A stretch of DNA of 64,000 nucleotides, from positions 71,562-135,561 of the forward strand of contig JBGVGI010000090.1 in the NCBI GenBank assembly GCA_045121595.1, in the 5' to 3' direction. Below the pieces are notes generated by a model, which saw only the letters and a list, made by a program, of their open reading frames with translations, had not been told where the DNA came from and did not search any database. Made by a program: the position numbers and the translations under genes. Positions 28,501-37,426 of this stretch are shown piece after piece. How positions within the stretch are numbered: the stretch's first letter is position 1; every line of letters begins with the position of its first letter. The DNA comes from Fumia sp045121595. Its GTDB lineage: Bacteria > Bacillota > Clostridia > Oscillospirales > Ruminococcaceae.

Positions 28501-30028
28501 TGACGCGATGCTTTTCCTTTCACAGAACAACAACGGCAGACGTGTATACGATGCTAATACCGAAGAACTTAAGGTGTCTGACTGGATTGACTATATCGAC
28601 AGAATTTTCGGTGAGGGCGGTGACGTTCCCGAGCTTAACGAAGCGGCAAAACAGGCGTCACTTGATTTAAATAAACCTGATTTTAAAACAAAGCTTGTTA
28701 TTATGATTCCGTACCCCGCCGAAAAGGCAACAACTTTCGGTGAGATTAACGGCAGAAGCCTTGACCTTTCGGTTACAGAGGATGCACAGTATGCTCTCAA
28801 ATGGTATATGGATACCGTTATCGAAAAGATGACTACGGGCGGATATGATTATATCGACTTCAAGGGTCTTTACTGGATGGCAGAAGGTCCTGGCCGTGCC
28901 GATTTAATCGGATTCTGCAACGATTATATCAAGGAAAGAGGTTATAAATCCTACTGGATTCCCTACTTTAACTCCTACGGATACTTCTGGAACGAAACTT
29001 TAAGATTTGACGCTGTAACCTTGCAGCCCAACCATTTCTTCGGTGAAATTTCCGACGATTCCTTCGGTGGTGGCGGTACAACCATTATCGGTTCCGTTGC
29101 AAAACTCGGTGGTCTTGGCAACTTCGGTGTTGAAATGGAAATGGATTCTGCCCTTATCTCAAACGTTGACTCCTATAACAAGGGTCTTGACTATCTTAAC
29201 GCCTCTGTTGAATACGGTTTCTCTGGTCCTCAGCAGTACAGAAACTGGTACCTTGGCGGTAACCTTATTGCAGATATTTTAGCATCCGAGCTTCCCGACG
29301 CAAGAAACTTCTACGACTACATCTATCAGGTTATGATGGGTACTTATGAAGTTAAACCCTATCTTACCGAGATGAACCATAACCTCCTCTCGGGTGAAAA
29401 ATACACTCATAACATCACAGATGACAGTGTATGGTATGCAGACCGCGCAAACGATACAGACTGTACCTATCTTACAGACGGTCTTGCAGGTGGCGGATAC
29501 GCGGGTAATGCATTCTTTGGTATCAAGAAATCCGACGCTACCATTACCTTTGATTTTGATAAAGTTAAATCCTTCAAAGAGCTTCATATCAACTCTTTCT
29601 ACGATTATTATGCTGCGGTAAGATATCCGAGAAACGTTAAAATCTCCGTTAAACAAAACGGCGAATGGAGAGAAATTTTCTCAGGTCCCGTTACCGAAAA
29701 GCACTTTGCTATCAAGTTTGACAGACTTATAGATGCAGAAGGACTAAAATACGACTTTACAATTCAGGGTAACTTCCTTTTCTTAAAAGAGCTTATGGCA
29801 TTTGATGAGGATACTTCCACCAAGGCTGATGTAAACGTTACCCTCCCCACAATGCCCGGTGACGTAAACCACGATAACGTGATTAATGATATAGACCTTC
29901 AGCTTTTAAAACGTTACTTTGCAGGTTACGATAACGAAGTTGACCCCGTTGGTGCAGACGTAAATGGTACCGGTACAATCACACGAATCGACTTACTTTT
30001 ACTCGCAAAAAAACTTGAGGTAAAATAA
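25586..30028 (+). CDS. Giant secreted protein with two DUF4855 units and a dockerin
   Basis: 1480 residues. Signal peptide ending PVMA. Module order: discoidin-like (~28-205), DUF4855 (~210-560), discoidin-like (~565-715), discoidin-like (~735-905), DUF4855 (~910-1250), discoidin-like (~1255-1400), dockerin (~1415-1478; GDVNHDNVINDIDLQLLKRY and GTGTITRIDLLLLAK). The conserved acidic motifs appear twice: YWVHESAS and GVEIEFD, then YWMAEGPG and GVEMEMD. It is an internal duplication of the single-unit protein seen in neighbours. It probably binds polysaccharide and joins a dockerin-based complex. TAATG overlap with the next gene. RBS GAATGAGGT is modest. Confidence 0.85.
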   Translation: MKKIVSLLTTFSMVIGLVLAFPSPVMAEEIVNLSVGKPYTCERYENPSYPDTDGVELTDGVTASIASFGDKAWTGTTQSGIESGKAYDKWPLYTTVIDLQKVCSVTEVSANFLKHLGSGVVLPRGIRIYASVDNINWMQLGYLNNLPDATATGIYTFGWRYENDGSYPVVIDTVDNKNAPVKARYIRYDFEKYGPHNFIDEITVMGYEGEVDGATEPTDTSKLENGDILAVSEETTGGIQDMMLIYNQSTVEWSAEDFKPYVTYVDRNGESVDTLFDSFLFLALSSLNGRIMDNDNSVVTIDDWNWYLNRTFKGENSDVNNLNKALIKASEDLGYKVEANYVVMIPYPAAKAVNFGELNGRNLDLSNDDDAKYLIDWYINEVLNYVEEGYSHLNFKGFYWVHESASRIPLIQYFNEAVDKTGYKSYWIPFYNATGYLWPEELGFDAFALQPNHFFSETSDDTFGGGGTKIIESTARLAARGNFGVEIEFDHNLYKTVDAYNRGLDYLNAAVKMGYQGEGYFRNWYEGGGALKGFAYSGVPQVRNFYDNVYEVIKGTYKERKYITSFSDYVQNSLLSGKTYTHNGVNWYAERTTDTNSTFLTDGEIGGTYGTSNYYGVQAHESPVIEFDLKDNPIRLEEIHVNFIQAGVAGIAYPAIRIWYKPTEYSEWKQLCAENVTKQDFVLRITDTISAYGLKFEFPSRSSFVFIKEIMAFDYITGVTPDVEGTPAMDAVVSVGKPYTQKGYYMPNYPDTNNKELTDGVYGELTPVDDAWTGGRKKYTNTGKAYDAWPIYSVEIDLQSVYSVSQIYGRFLYDSRTEFQISLPLGIRLYASEDGENWQKIAYIDRIGNAPVRTNSYVYGWHTEDLHGVMTPLTDAAKIKARYIRLDADPNNGPFLMDEITVIGSKVISSDTMTLTNTSKLEKEGPKKVSEDTGFIRDMALCYQHTGAWTRERFKPLVTYVDNNGNSVDTMFDAMLFLSQNNNGRRVYDANTEELKVSDWIDYIDRIFGEGGDVPELNEAAKQASLDLNKPDFKTKLVIMIPYPAEKATTFGEINGRSLDLSVTEDAQYALKWYMDTVIEKMTTGGYDYIDFKGLYWMAEGPGRADLIGFCNDYIKERGYKSYWIPYFNSYGYFWNETLRFDAVTLQPNHFFGEISDDSFGGGGTTIIGSVAKLGGLGNFGVEMEMDSALISNVDSYNKGLDYLNASVEYGFSGPQQYRNWYLGGNLIADILASELPDARNFYDYIYQVMMGTYEVKPYLTEMNHNLLSGEKYTHNITDDSVWYADRANDTDCTYLTDGLAGGGYAGNAFFGIKKSDATITFDFDKVKSFKELHINSFYDYYAAVRYPRNVKISVKQNGEWREIFSGPVTEKHFAIKFDRLIDAEGLKYDFTIQGNFLFLKELMAFDEDTSTKADVNVTLPTMPGDVNHDNVINDIDLQLLKRYFAGYDNEVDPVGADVNGTGTITRIDLLLLAKKLEVK

Positions 30029-32865
30029 TGAAAAAACTGGTTTTAGGATTGCTTTTGATTATAGCTTTTTCCCTTCTTACTTTTAACGTAAATGCCGATT
30101 TGCATAATGATAATCTCCTTTTAGGAAGAACCTACACCCACAACGGCAGTAACTGGTATCGCGACTACTCTACCGATACAAACTCTAAGTTTCTTACAGA
30201 CGGAATATTGGGTGGAAGATATTTTAATCCTGACTTTTACGGTGTAAATGGTCAGGAATCCCCCGTTATTGAATTTGATTTAACGGATACTGACTTTACC
30301 TTTGAGGAAATTCATATTAACTTTGTAAAAAGCGGTGAAGCGGGTATCACTTTACCAAGGCTTCGTGTTTTCTGTAAAGAGGATGCAAATTCTCAGTGGG
30401 TGCAGATTTATTCGGGTGCTGTTACAGACGATGACTTTGTATTAAGAACTGATAAAAAAATCACTGCATCTCATTTAAGATTTGAGTTTTTGTCAACGGG
30501 GACATTCGTTTTTATCAAGGAAATTATGGCGTATAACTACGATACTCCCGATACTCCCGATGCTTTACTTTCCCGCTACAATTTAGAAAACGTAATCTCC
30601 ATCGGCAAAAGTTATACCAATACCCGCTACGTTGACCCAAACTTTCCCGACAGTAATAACAAAGAGCTTACAGACGGCGTTTTGGGGCTTTACGATGAAG
30701 CTTTAGCCTGGACGGGTACTGTAAAAGGCAAAGCGGATAGCGGTAGGGTTTGCGACGTATGGCCTTTATACACTACCGTTATCGACCTTGAAAAAAATTA
30801 TGCCGTGTCAGACGTAAAAATTAACTTTTTGCGTAACGGCACAAAAGGTTATTCACTGCCGTTGGCTATAAGAATTTACGCCTCCGAAGACGGTGAAAAC
30901 TGGTCTAAAATTGCTTATCTTAGCAACGTTATAAACAGTACCGCTCTTAACGGGGTGCACACCTACTCCCTTGAAAATATGAACTCTCTTATAGATACCG
31001 ACGTAAAAGCGAGATTTGTAAGAGTTGACTTTGAGCCTAACGGTAACCATAACCTTATTGACGAAATAATGGTATTCGGTAAAGATGATTTATCCACTGC
31101 TTCTCCCCTTACAAACCTTTCAAAGCTTGAAAACGGCGAAGTTATGAAGGTTTCTGAAGAAACAGGCTTTATAAGGGATATGGCGCTTTGCTATCAGCAC
31201 GCGGGTGCCTGGACAAAGAAACGCTTTAAGTCCATTATTACCTACGTTGACCGTGACGGAAAATCCGTTGATACCCTTTTTGACACAGTTTTGTTCTTGG
31301 CTCAGCGTAACGCCGATGGCGTAAGAGTTTACGATACAAACAACGAAGACGTTAGAATTTCCGACTGGCACGATTATTTAAACCTTACTTTCGGTGAAAA
31401 CGGATCTGTTTATAACTTAAACGAAGCGGCAAAACAAGCTTCTCTTGATTTAAACGACCCCGATTACAAGACAAAATACGTCGTTATGATTCCCTATCCT
31501 GCCAATGCCGTTACCGAGTTCGGTGAGTTAAACGGCAAAAACCTCGACTTATCCACTTCTGCGGATACAAAATATCTCTTGGACTGGTATATTGATTCAG
31601 TTTGTGAATACGTTCAAAACTCCGATTATCCTTATCTTGAATTCAAAGGATTTTACTGGATGAACGAATATCCCTCAAGAGCTAATATGATAGCTTATGC
31701 AAACTCTGTTGTTAAAGAAACGGGATACAAATCCTACTGGATTCCCTATTTTAACTCGGTAGGATATTTATGGCGTGAGGATTTAGGTTTTGATGCGCTT
31801 ACTTTACAGCCAAACCATTTCTTCTCATCTTCTGCCGAAAATACCCTCGGTGCAGGTGGTACGAAAATCATCGGTACCGTTGCAAAGCTTGGTGCTCTCG
31901 GTAATTTCGGCGTTGAGATGGAGTTTGACGAAGGACTTATGTCAAGCCTTGAGGACTATAACAAGGGTCTTGATTACTTAAACGGTGCCGTTGAATACGG
32001 CTTTTCAGGGCCTCAGTATTTCAGAAACTGGTACCTTGGCGGCGATTTTATAAATATGATTGCTTATTCTCGTCTTCCCGATTCGAGAAGGTTCTATGAG
32101 TATATCTACGAGCTTATGAACGGCAGTTATGAGATAAAACCTTATCTTACCGAGATGAACGATAACCTTTTAAGAGGTCTTCCCTACACCCACAACGTTA
32201 CCGATTCAGCACACTGGTACAAGGATAAGACGATTGACGCTGACTGCACCTTCCTTACAGACGGTCTTGCAGGTGGTAACTTCTACGGAGACAGGTACTT
32301 GGGCGTCAAGAACAAAGACGTTACGATAGACTTTGATTTTGACGGTAAAAAGGCTATCAAAGAGCTTCATACCTATACTTTTGAAGATAAAAGTGCCGCA
32401 CTTTTCCTCCCCGAAAATCTGAAAATTTATGCCAAAAACGACGGTGAGCTTGTACTTTTATACTCGGGTGAAGTACCAAGTGAGCATACGGTTATAAGTC
32501 TTGATGAAACTTATTACGCAGAGGGACTTCAGTTTGAGTTTACAAGAACACAAACCTTCCTCTTTATAAAAGAAGTTATGGCTTTCTCTGAGGACACGGG
32601 AATTACACCCGATTTCATCGTAGAAACACCCACTACCAACTGGATTTTGGGTGACGTTACAAACGACGGTATAATAAACAACGCAGACGTTATGCAGATA
32701 AACCGAAAAGTTGCAAACTTTTCTTCGGTTTTTGATATCGAAGAATATAAAGAAAAACGTTTTAAGGCATCAGACGTCAATAAAGACGGCGTTATAAACA
32801 ATATTGACGCTATGCAAATTAACAGAAAAGTTGCAAATCTTGGCTCTGTGTTCGATAAAAAATAA
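30028..32865 (+). CDS. Secreted DUF4855 protein with extra N-terminal discoidin-like module and dockerin
   Basis: 945 residues with signal peptide (LVLGLLLIIAFSLLTFNVNA). Unlike its neighbours it opens with the module that normally follows DUF4855 (NLLLGRTYTHNG ... FIKEIMAYN), then has the full set: discoidin-like (~200-370), DUF4855 (~375-720; YWMNEYPS, GVEMEFD), discoidin-like (~725-870), and a dockerin with GDVTNDGIINNADVMQINRK and NKDGVINNIDAMQINRK. The module order suggests it was cut out of a longer tandem protein like the upstream gene. Its start overlaps that gene's stop by one base. Confidence 0.85.
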   Translation: MKKLVLGLLLIIAFSLLTFNVNADLHNDNLLLGRTYTHNGSNWYRDYSTDTNSKFLTDGILGGRYFNPDFYGVNGQESPVIEFDLTDTDFTFEEIHINFVKSGEAGITLPRLRVFCKEDANSQWVQIYSGAVTDDDFVLRTDKKITASHLRFEFLSTGTFVFIKEIMAYNYDTPDTPDALLSRYNLENVISIGKSYTNTRYVDPNFPDSNNKELTDGVLGLYDEALAWTGTVKGKADSGRVCDVWPLYTTVIDLEKNYAVSDVKINFLRNGTKGYSLPLAIRIYASEDGENWSKIAYLSNVINSTALNGVHTYSLENMNSLIDTDVKARFVRVDFEPNGNHNLIDEIMVFGKDDLSTASPLTNLSKLENGEVMKVSEETGFIRDMALCYQHAGAWTKKRFKSIITYVDRDGKSVDTLFDTVLFLAQRNADGVRVYDTNNEDVRISDWHDYLNLTFGENGSVYNLNEAAKQASLDLNDPDYKTKYVVMIPYPANAVTEFGELNGKNLDLSTSADTKYLLDWYIDSVCEYVQNSDYPYLEFKGFYWMNEYPSRANMIAYANSVVKETGYKSYWIPYFNSVGYLWREDLGFDALTLQPNHFFSSSAENTLGAGGTKIIGTVAKLGALGNFGVEMEFDEGLMSSLEDYNKGLDYLNGAVEYGFSGPQYFRNWYLGGDFINMIAYSRLPDSRRFYEYIYELMNGSYEIKPYLTEMNDNLLRGLPYTHNVTDSAHWYKDKTIDADCTFLTDGLAGGNFYGDRYLGVKNKDVTIDFDFDGKKAIKELHTYTFEDKSAALFLPENLKIYAKNDGELVLLYSGEVPSEHTVISLDETYYAEGLQFEFTRTQTFLFIKEVMAFSEDTGITPDFIVETPTTNWILGDVTNDGIINNADVMQINRKVANFSSVFDIEEYKEKRFKASDVNKDGVINNIDAMQINRKVANLGSVFDKK

Positions 32866-32877
32866 AGGATTTATTCT

Positions 32878-35211
32878 ATGAAAAAACTTATTTTACTTTT
32901 AATCTCAATCTTAGCATTACTGCTTATACCTTTGAGTGCATCGGCACTTGAAGAAGTCAATTTATCTTTGGGTAAGCCGTACACAAGGACTGCTGCTTAC
33001 ATAAACCCAACCTACCCCGATACCGATAACAAAGAGCTTACCGACGGTATTTTGGGTTGGACTAGTATTTATGCCCCTGCCTGGAGTAGTACCTTCCACC
33101 GCGCTCAGCAGTCAGGCAAGGTTTACGACAGAAATCCGCTTTACGACGTTACTATTGACCTTGAAAGTGTTAACAGTATCACAAGCGTTAAAGCTAACTT
33201 TTTAAGAGACCCTTCTACTGCAGTTTACCTTCCCCGAAGCTTCAAGGTATGGGCGTCGGTTGACGGTGAAAACTGGCAGAAGCTTTCTTATTTAAATGCA
33301 CCCGTCTGGGATCAGCCTCTTGGAATTTACTCCTACGGATGGCGTATTCCCGATAACGCGAGTGGCAAAACTACCGACCTTACTGACGGCGTTTCCCCCA
33401 TCAAGGCAAGATACGTTCGTTTTGCTTTTGAAACCCATATGGGGCACATTTTCATTGACGAAATTGCTGTAAACGGCTATGAAGGTGTCGTTTCAGATGC
33501 AATTGACCCCTGTAACACCGAAGACCTCGATAACGAGATTAAACTTGCAGACGAAAAAACAGGCAACGTTCAGGATATGGTGCTTATTTATCAGTCACCT
33601 ACCTGGGACACTTCAAAGCTCAGATACTACCTCACCTACGTTGACTCCGAGGGTAAATCGGTTGATACTCTTTACGATACCTTCTGTTTTTTACAGCTTT
33701 CTTCAAAGTTTGGTAACAGTTTTGACCGCACTGATGCGGATATCTCTCTTGAAGACTGGACTTCTTATCTTGACGATACTTTCAGTGGCGAACTTGCCGA
33801 TGCGTATATCTTAAACGAAACGGCAAGACAGGCTTCCATTGATTTAAACGACCCCGATTACAAGGCAAACGTTGTCGTTATGATTCCTTTCCCGTACAGT
33901 GAACTTGAAACTTTCGGTACGATAAACGGCAAAAGCCTTAATTTGTCGGTTGAAGAGGACTGGAAATATCTTATCGACTGGTATTTAGGCGAAGTTGAAT
34001 CCCGTTTTGAAGACGGAAACTACGAGTATCTTGACCTGAAAGGCTTTTACTGGGTGCGTGAAGACCCGTCACACTCCTACAAAATACGATATTTTACCGA
34101 TAAAGTGCGTGAAATGGGTTATAAATCCTACTGGATTCCCTTTATAAGCTCGGAAGGATACTTCTGGAACGAGGATTTAGGCTTTGACGCCATCACGGTT
34201 CAGCCCAGCCATTACTTCGGCACAAATACCGACGACTCCCTCGGCGGTGGCGGTACAACCATCATTGACACCGTTGCACGTCTTGGTGCTTATGCCGATT
34301 TCGGCGTTGAGTTTGAGCTTGACTATAACACGTCAGCAAGTGTTGAAAAGTATAATCTTTTCCTTGACTATATGAATTCTGCAGCTAAGATGGGATTTCA
34401 GGGTGATGGCTATTTGAGAAACTGGTACGAGGCAGGCGGCGCTATCTGGATGCTTGCACAAAACCCTCATCCCGAAATCAGAAAGCTTTACGATAACATC
34501 TATCAGGTGATAAAGGGTACCTATACCCCACGCGAATATATAAGCGATTATTCCTATCAGGGAAATCTCTTAAAGGGTAAACGTTACTATCACGACGTAA
34601 CAAGCTGGTACAGTGCCATTTCTACTGACTCAAAGTACAAATATCTAACCGATGGCATTCTGCCCACAAGCTACTACTACGAAGGTTTTCTCGGAGCTAA
34701 AAATGAAAAGTCGGTTACCATTGAGTTTAATTTTTCAGACGAGCCTTTGAGCGTAAGAGAAATCCATAGCCGACTGATGCATCTCCCGAGTTCGGGCATT
34801 TATCCCCCAAGCAACGTTAATATCTATATAAAATCTACTCCATCTTCAGGCTGGCTTAACGTTTATGCAGGTGCTTTACCCTCTGCGTCATCTGTATTCA
34901 GGTTCCCTGAAAACGTGACGATTTACGGGCTTAAGGTAGAGTATACAAATTGTGGTCAGTACACCTTCATTCAGGAGATTATGGCGTTTGACCATAACAC
35001 AAACCTTCTTGCAAACGGGGCACTCACCCTCCCCACCATCACGGGTGACTTAAATAACGATATGGTTGTAAACCTTTCGGATTTTGAGATTATGAGTGAC
35101 TACTTTGCAGGAAAAGTCGAAGCAATTGACCCTGAAATCGCCGATATAAACGCCGACGGCACCTTAAACCGCGTTGATTTACTCAGACTTGCAAAACTTG
35201 TTGTAAATTAA
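32878..35211 (+). CDS. Secreted DUF4855 protein with discoidin-like domains and dockerin
   Basis: 777 residues. Signal peptide ending ASA. One discoidin-like module (NLSLGKPYTRTAAY), one DUF4855 domain (YWVREDPS, GVEFELD), one trailing discoidin-like module (NLLKGKRYYHDVTSWY), and a dockerin of the LKRYFAG-like class (GDLNNDMVVNLSDFEIMSDYFAG and NADGTLNRVDLLRLAK). Last gene of the DUF4855 operon. No clear terminator follows; the next promoter begins 13 bases after the stop. Confidence 0.85.
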   Translation: MKKLILLLISILALLLIPLSASALEEVNLSLGKPYTRTAAYINPTYPDTDNKELTDGILGWTSIYAPAWSSTFHRAQQSGKVYDRNPLYDVTIDLESVNSITSVKANFLRDPSTAVYLPRSFKVWASVDGENWQKLSYLNAPVWDQPLGIYSYGWRIPDNASGKTTDLTDGVSPIKARYVRFAFETHMGHIFIDEIAVNGYEGVVSDAIDPCNTEDLDNEIKLADEKTGNVQDMVLIYQSPTWDTSKLRYYLTYVDSEGKSVDTLYDTFCFLQLSSKFGNSFDRTDADISLEDWTSYLDDTFSGELADAYILNETARQASIDLNDPDYKANVVVMIPFPYSELETFGTINGKSLNLSVEEDWKYLIDWYLGEVESRFEDGNYEYLDLKGFYWVREDPSHSYKIRYFTDKVREMGYKSYWIPFISSEGYFWNEDLGFDAITVQPSHYFGTNTDDSLGGGGTTIIDTVARLGAYADFGVEFELDYNTSASVEKYNLFLDYMNSAAKMGFQGDGYLRNWYEAGGAIWMLAQNPHPEIRKLYDNIYQVIKGTYTPREYISDYSYQGNLLKGKRYYHDVTSWYSAISTDSKYKYLTDGILPTSYYYEGFLGAKNEKSVTIEFNFSDEPLSVREIHSRLMHLPSSGIYPPSNVNIYIKSTPSSGWLNVYAGALPSASSVFRFPENVTIYGLKVEYTNCGQYTFIQEIMAFDHNTNLLANGALTLPTITGDLNNDMVVNLSDFEIMSDYFAGKVEAIDPEIADINADGTLNRVDLLRLAKLVVN

Positions 35212-35223
35212 TTAAAAAAACAC

Positions 35224-35252
35224 TTGCATTTTTTAAATTAATGTGGTATACT
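35224..35252 (+). promoter_or_regulatory. SigA-type promoter of the rimP-nusA-infB operon
   Basis: TTGCAT, 17-bp spacer, TATACT. The leader then carries GGGAA / TTCCC as a small hairpin (35283-35299) before the rimP start. Confidence 0.8.
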
Positions 35253-35332
35253 AATTACAGTAGAATAAGTTAAACGAAAGGCTGGGAAAAAACTTCCCGG
35301 TCTTTTGTATTGCTTGGAAAGGTTGTGGAGTT

Positions 35333-35812
35333 TTGAACAAAAACGAAATCATCAAAGTTGTCTGGGATATGGCAAAGCCTATCACCGATGACTTCGGGCT
35401 TACCTTATGGGACGTCCGCTTTGAAAAAGAAGGTGCAAACTACTTTCTTCGCATCGTAATTGATAAAGAAGGTGGTGCCGACATCGACGCCTGTGAAAAG
35501 GTGTCAAGGGCTATTGACCCGCTACTCGACGAGGTTGACCCTATCGAGCAAAGCTATTGCCTGGAAGTTTGGTCGGCAGGTCTTGAACGAGATTTAGTAC
35601 GCGATTTTCATTTTGAAATGAACATTGGAAATCCCGTGGTAATCGGTTTATTTGAAGCTATTAACGGCGAAAAAGAACCGATATGCACGTTAAATGAATA
35701 TAAAGGCAAAACCATCACAGTAACCCTCCCCGACGGGGAACAAAAAGAATTTGAGATATCAAAACTCAGATTTGTAAGACAGTATATTGAAATTGATTTT
35801 GGAGGAAAATAG
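35333..35812 (+). CDS. rimP: Ribosome maturation factor RimP
   Basis: 159 residues. The first half has LTLWDVRFEKEGANYFLRIVID and DIDACEKVSRAIDPLLD; then YCLEVWSAGLERDL (SPG-like motif as SAG) and a C-terminal SH3-like barrel. It helps 30S subunit maturation. The start is TTG with GTGGAG upstream. First gene of the translation operon, in the order conserved in Firmicutes. Confidence 0.93.
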   Translation: MNKNEIIKVVWDMAKPITDDFGLTLWDVRFEKEGANYFLRIVIDKEGGADIDACEKVSRAIDPLLDEVDPIEQSYCLEVWSAGLERDLVRDFHFEMNIGNPVVIGLFEAINGEKEPICTLNEYKGKTITVTLPDGEQKEFEISKLRFVRQYIEIDFGGK

Positions 35813-35815
35813 AAA

Positions 35816-36868
35816 ATGAATAACGAATTTTTTGACGCACTCATACTTTTGGAAAAGGAAAAAGGTATCAAAGCTGACTACCTTATCGAGAAAATCACAA
35901 ACGCTATCGTAATCGCTGTAAAACGTGACTATCAGGTTACAGAAAACGTTAACGTTAAAATCGACCCCGAAAAACGCAAATTCACAGTTTCCATCGTTAA
36001 AAACGTTGTAGAGGAAGTTGAAACTCCCGAAACAGAAATCACACTCGACGAAGCACTCAAATACAGTAAACGTGCTAAAGTTGGTATCCCCGTTGAAATC
36101 AAGCTTGACACAAAACAGTTCGGACGTATTGCTGCACAGACTGCTAAACACGTTATCCGTCAGGGTATCAGAGAAGCAGAACGTTCCCAGATGCTTGAAC
36201 AGTTCCAGAACAAGGTTTATGAGGTTGTTACTGCAACCGTTAATAAAATCGAACCCGCTACGGGTAACGCTACCGTTGAAATCGACAAGAGTGAAGTACT
36301 TTTCTTCAAAAACGAACAGCTTCCCAACGACGATTTCAGAGAAGGTGACAGAATCAAAGTATACGTTGTTGACGTTGTTAATTTGGAAAAACGTTGTTCT
36401 CTTAAGATTTCCAGAACTCATAAAGATTTGGTAAAACGTCTTTTCGAGCTTGAAGTTCCCGAAATTTTTGACGGTACGGTTGAGCTTAAATCCGTTTCCC
36501 GTGAGGCAGGTTCCAGAACAAAGATTGCAGTTTACAGCAAAAACCCCGACGTTGACCCGATTGGTGCTTGTATCGGTCCTAAGGGTAGCCGTATTTCCAG
36601 TATTGTTGACGAATTAAAAGGTGAGAAAATCGACATCGTTAAATGGAACGAAGACCCCGCAATCTTCATCAAGGAAGCTCTCTCCCCTGCAGAAGTTCAG
36701 TCGGTTACAATCACAAATCCCACTGAAAAAATCTGCCGTGTTATAGTTCCCGATACTCAGCTTTCACTTGCTATCGGTAACAGAGGTCAGAACGCAAAAC
36801 TCGCAGCTAAGCTTACAGGATACAAAATCGATATCCGTGCCGAAAGCGAAGCAGAATCCGAGGAATAA
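35816..36868 (+). CDS. nusA: Transcription termination/antitermination factor NusA
   Basis: 350 residues, the short Firmicute form. N-terminal RNA-polymerase-binding domain with FFDALILLEKEKGI, S1 domain (~135-200), then two KH domains with CIGPKGSRISSIV and AIGNRGQNAKLAAKLTG. It modulates pausing and termination. RBS TTTGGAGGAAAA. Three bases after rimP and two before ylxR. Confidence 0.96.
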   Translation: MNNEFFDALILLEKEKGIKADYLIEKITNAIVIAVKRDYQVTENVNVKIDPEKRKFTVSIVKNVVEEVETPETEITLDEALKYSKRAKVGIPVEIKLDTKQFGRIAAQTAKHVIRQGIREAERSQMLEQFQNKVYEVVTATVNKIEPATGNATVEIDKSEVLFFKNEQLPNDDFREGDRIKVYVVDVVNLEKRCSLKISRTHKDLVKRLFELEVPEIFDGTVELKSVSREAGSRTKIAVYSKNPDVDPIGACIGPKGSRISSIVDELKGEKIDIVKWNEDPAIFIKEALSPAEVQSVTITNPTEKICRVIVPDTQLSLAIGNRGQNAKLAAKLTGYKIDIRAESEAESEE

Positions 36869-36870
36869 TT

Positions 36871-37131
36871 ATGAAAAAAGTACCGCTTCGTATGTGTGTC
36901 GGTTGCGGTGAAATGAAAGATAAACGCGACTTAACACGTATCGTAAAATCAAAAGAGGGCGAGATTTCTTTAGACCCTACGGGCAAAAAAGCAGGACGCG
37001 GAGCTTACATCTGCCCCTCAGCTGAATGCCTTAAAAAAGCAAGAAAATCCCGTCGCATCGAAAAAAGCTTTGCAACTAAAATCCCCGATGAAGTTTACGA
37101 CGCACTTGAGGAGGAAATGAACAATGGATAG
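36871..37131 (+). CDS. rnpM: YlxR / RnpM family RNA-binding protein
   Basis: 86 residues. MRMCVGCG-type start (RMCVGCGEMKDKRDLTRIV), DPTGKKAGRGAYICP and CLKKARK are the YlxR signature. In Bacillus this protein modulates RNase P. Conserved in the nusA-infB operon. Overlaps ylxQ by 8 bases. Confidence 0.93.
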   Translation: MKKVPLRMCVGCGEMKDKRDLTRIVKSKEGEISLDPTGKKAGRGAYICPSAECLKKARKSRRIEKSFATKIPDEVYDALEEEMNNG

Positions 37132-37426
37132 ATTTTACTCTACCCTTTCCCTTACAATGCGTGCACGAAAACTTATCTACGGGTTTGACACCGTAAAAGA
37201 AAACATCGGTGAGATTCATCTGTTGCTTACAGCTTCGGATTTATCCCAAAAAACTACTAAGGAAGTAATTTTCCTGGCAAATAAGCACTCTGTTCCCTGT
37301 CTTGCTTTGAATAATACGATGGAGGAAATCGGAAACCTTATCGGTAAGAAAACAGGCATTTTAGGTATTGCAGATAACGGGTTTGCCACCAAGCTTATTT
37401 CACTTTACAAGGAGGAAACTATATGA
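37124..37426 (+). CDS. ylxQ: YlxQ-type L7Ae-family ribosomal-like protein
   Basis: 100 residues with the L7Ae/L30e fold: LTMRARKLIYGFDTV, LLLTASDLSQKT and LGIADNGFATKL. It binds kinked RNA; exact role unknown. Standard operon position between ylxR and infB; overlaps infB by 4 bases. Confidence 0.9.
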   Translation: MDRFYSTLSLTMRARKLIYGFDTVKENIGEIHLLLTASDLSQKTTKEVIFLANKHSVPCLALNNTMEEIGNLIGKKTGILGIADNGFATKLISLYKEETI

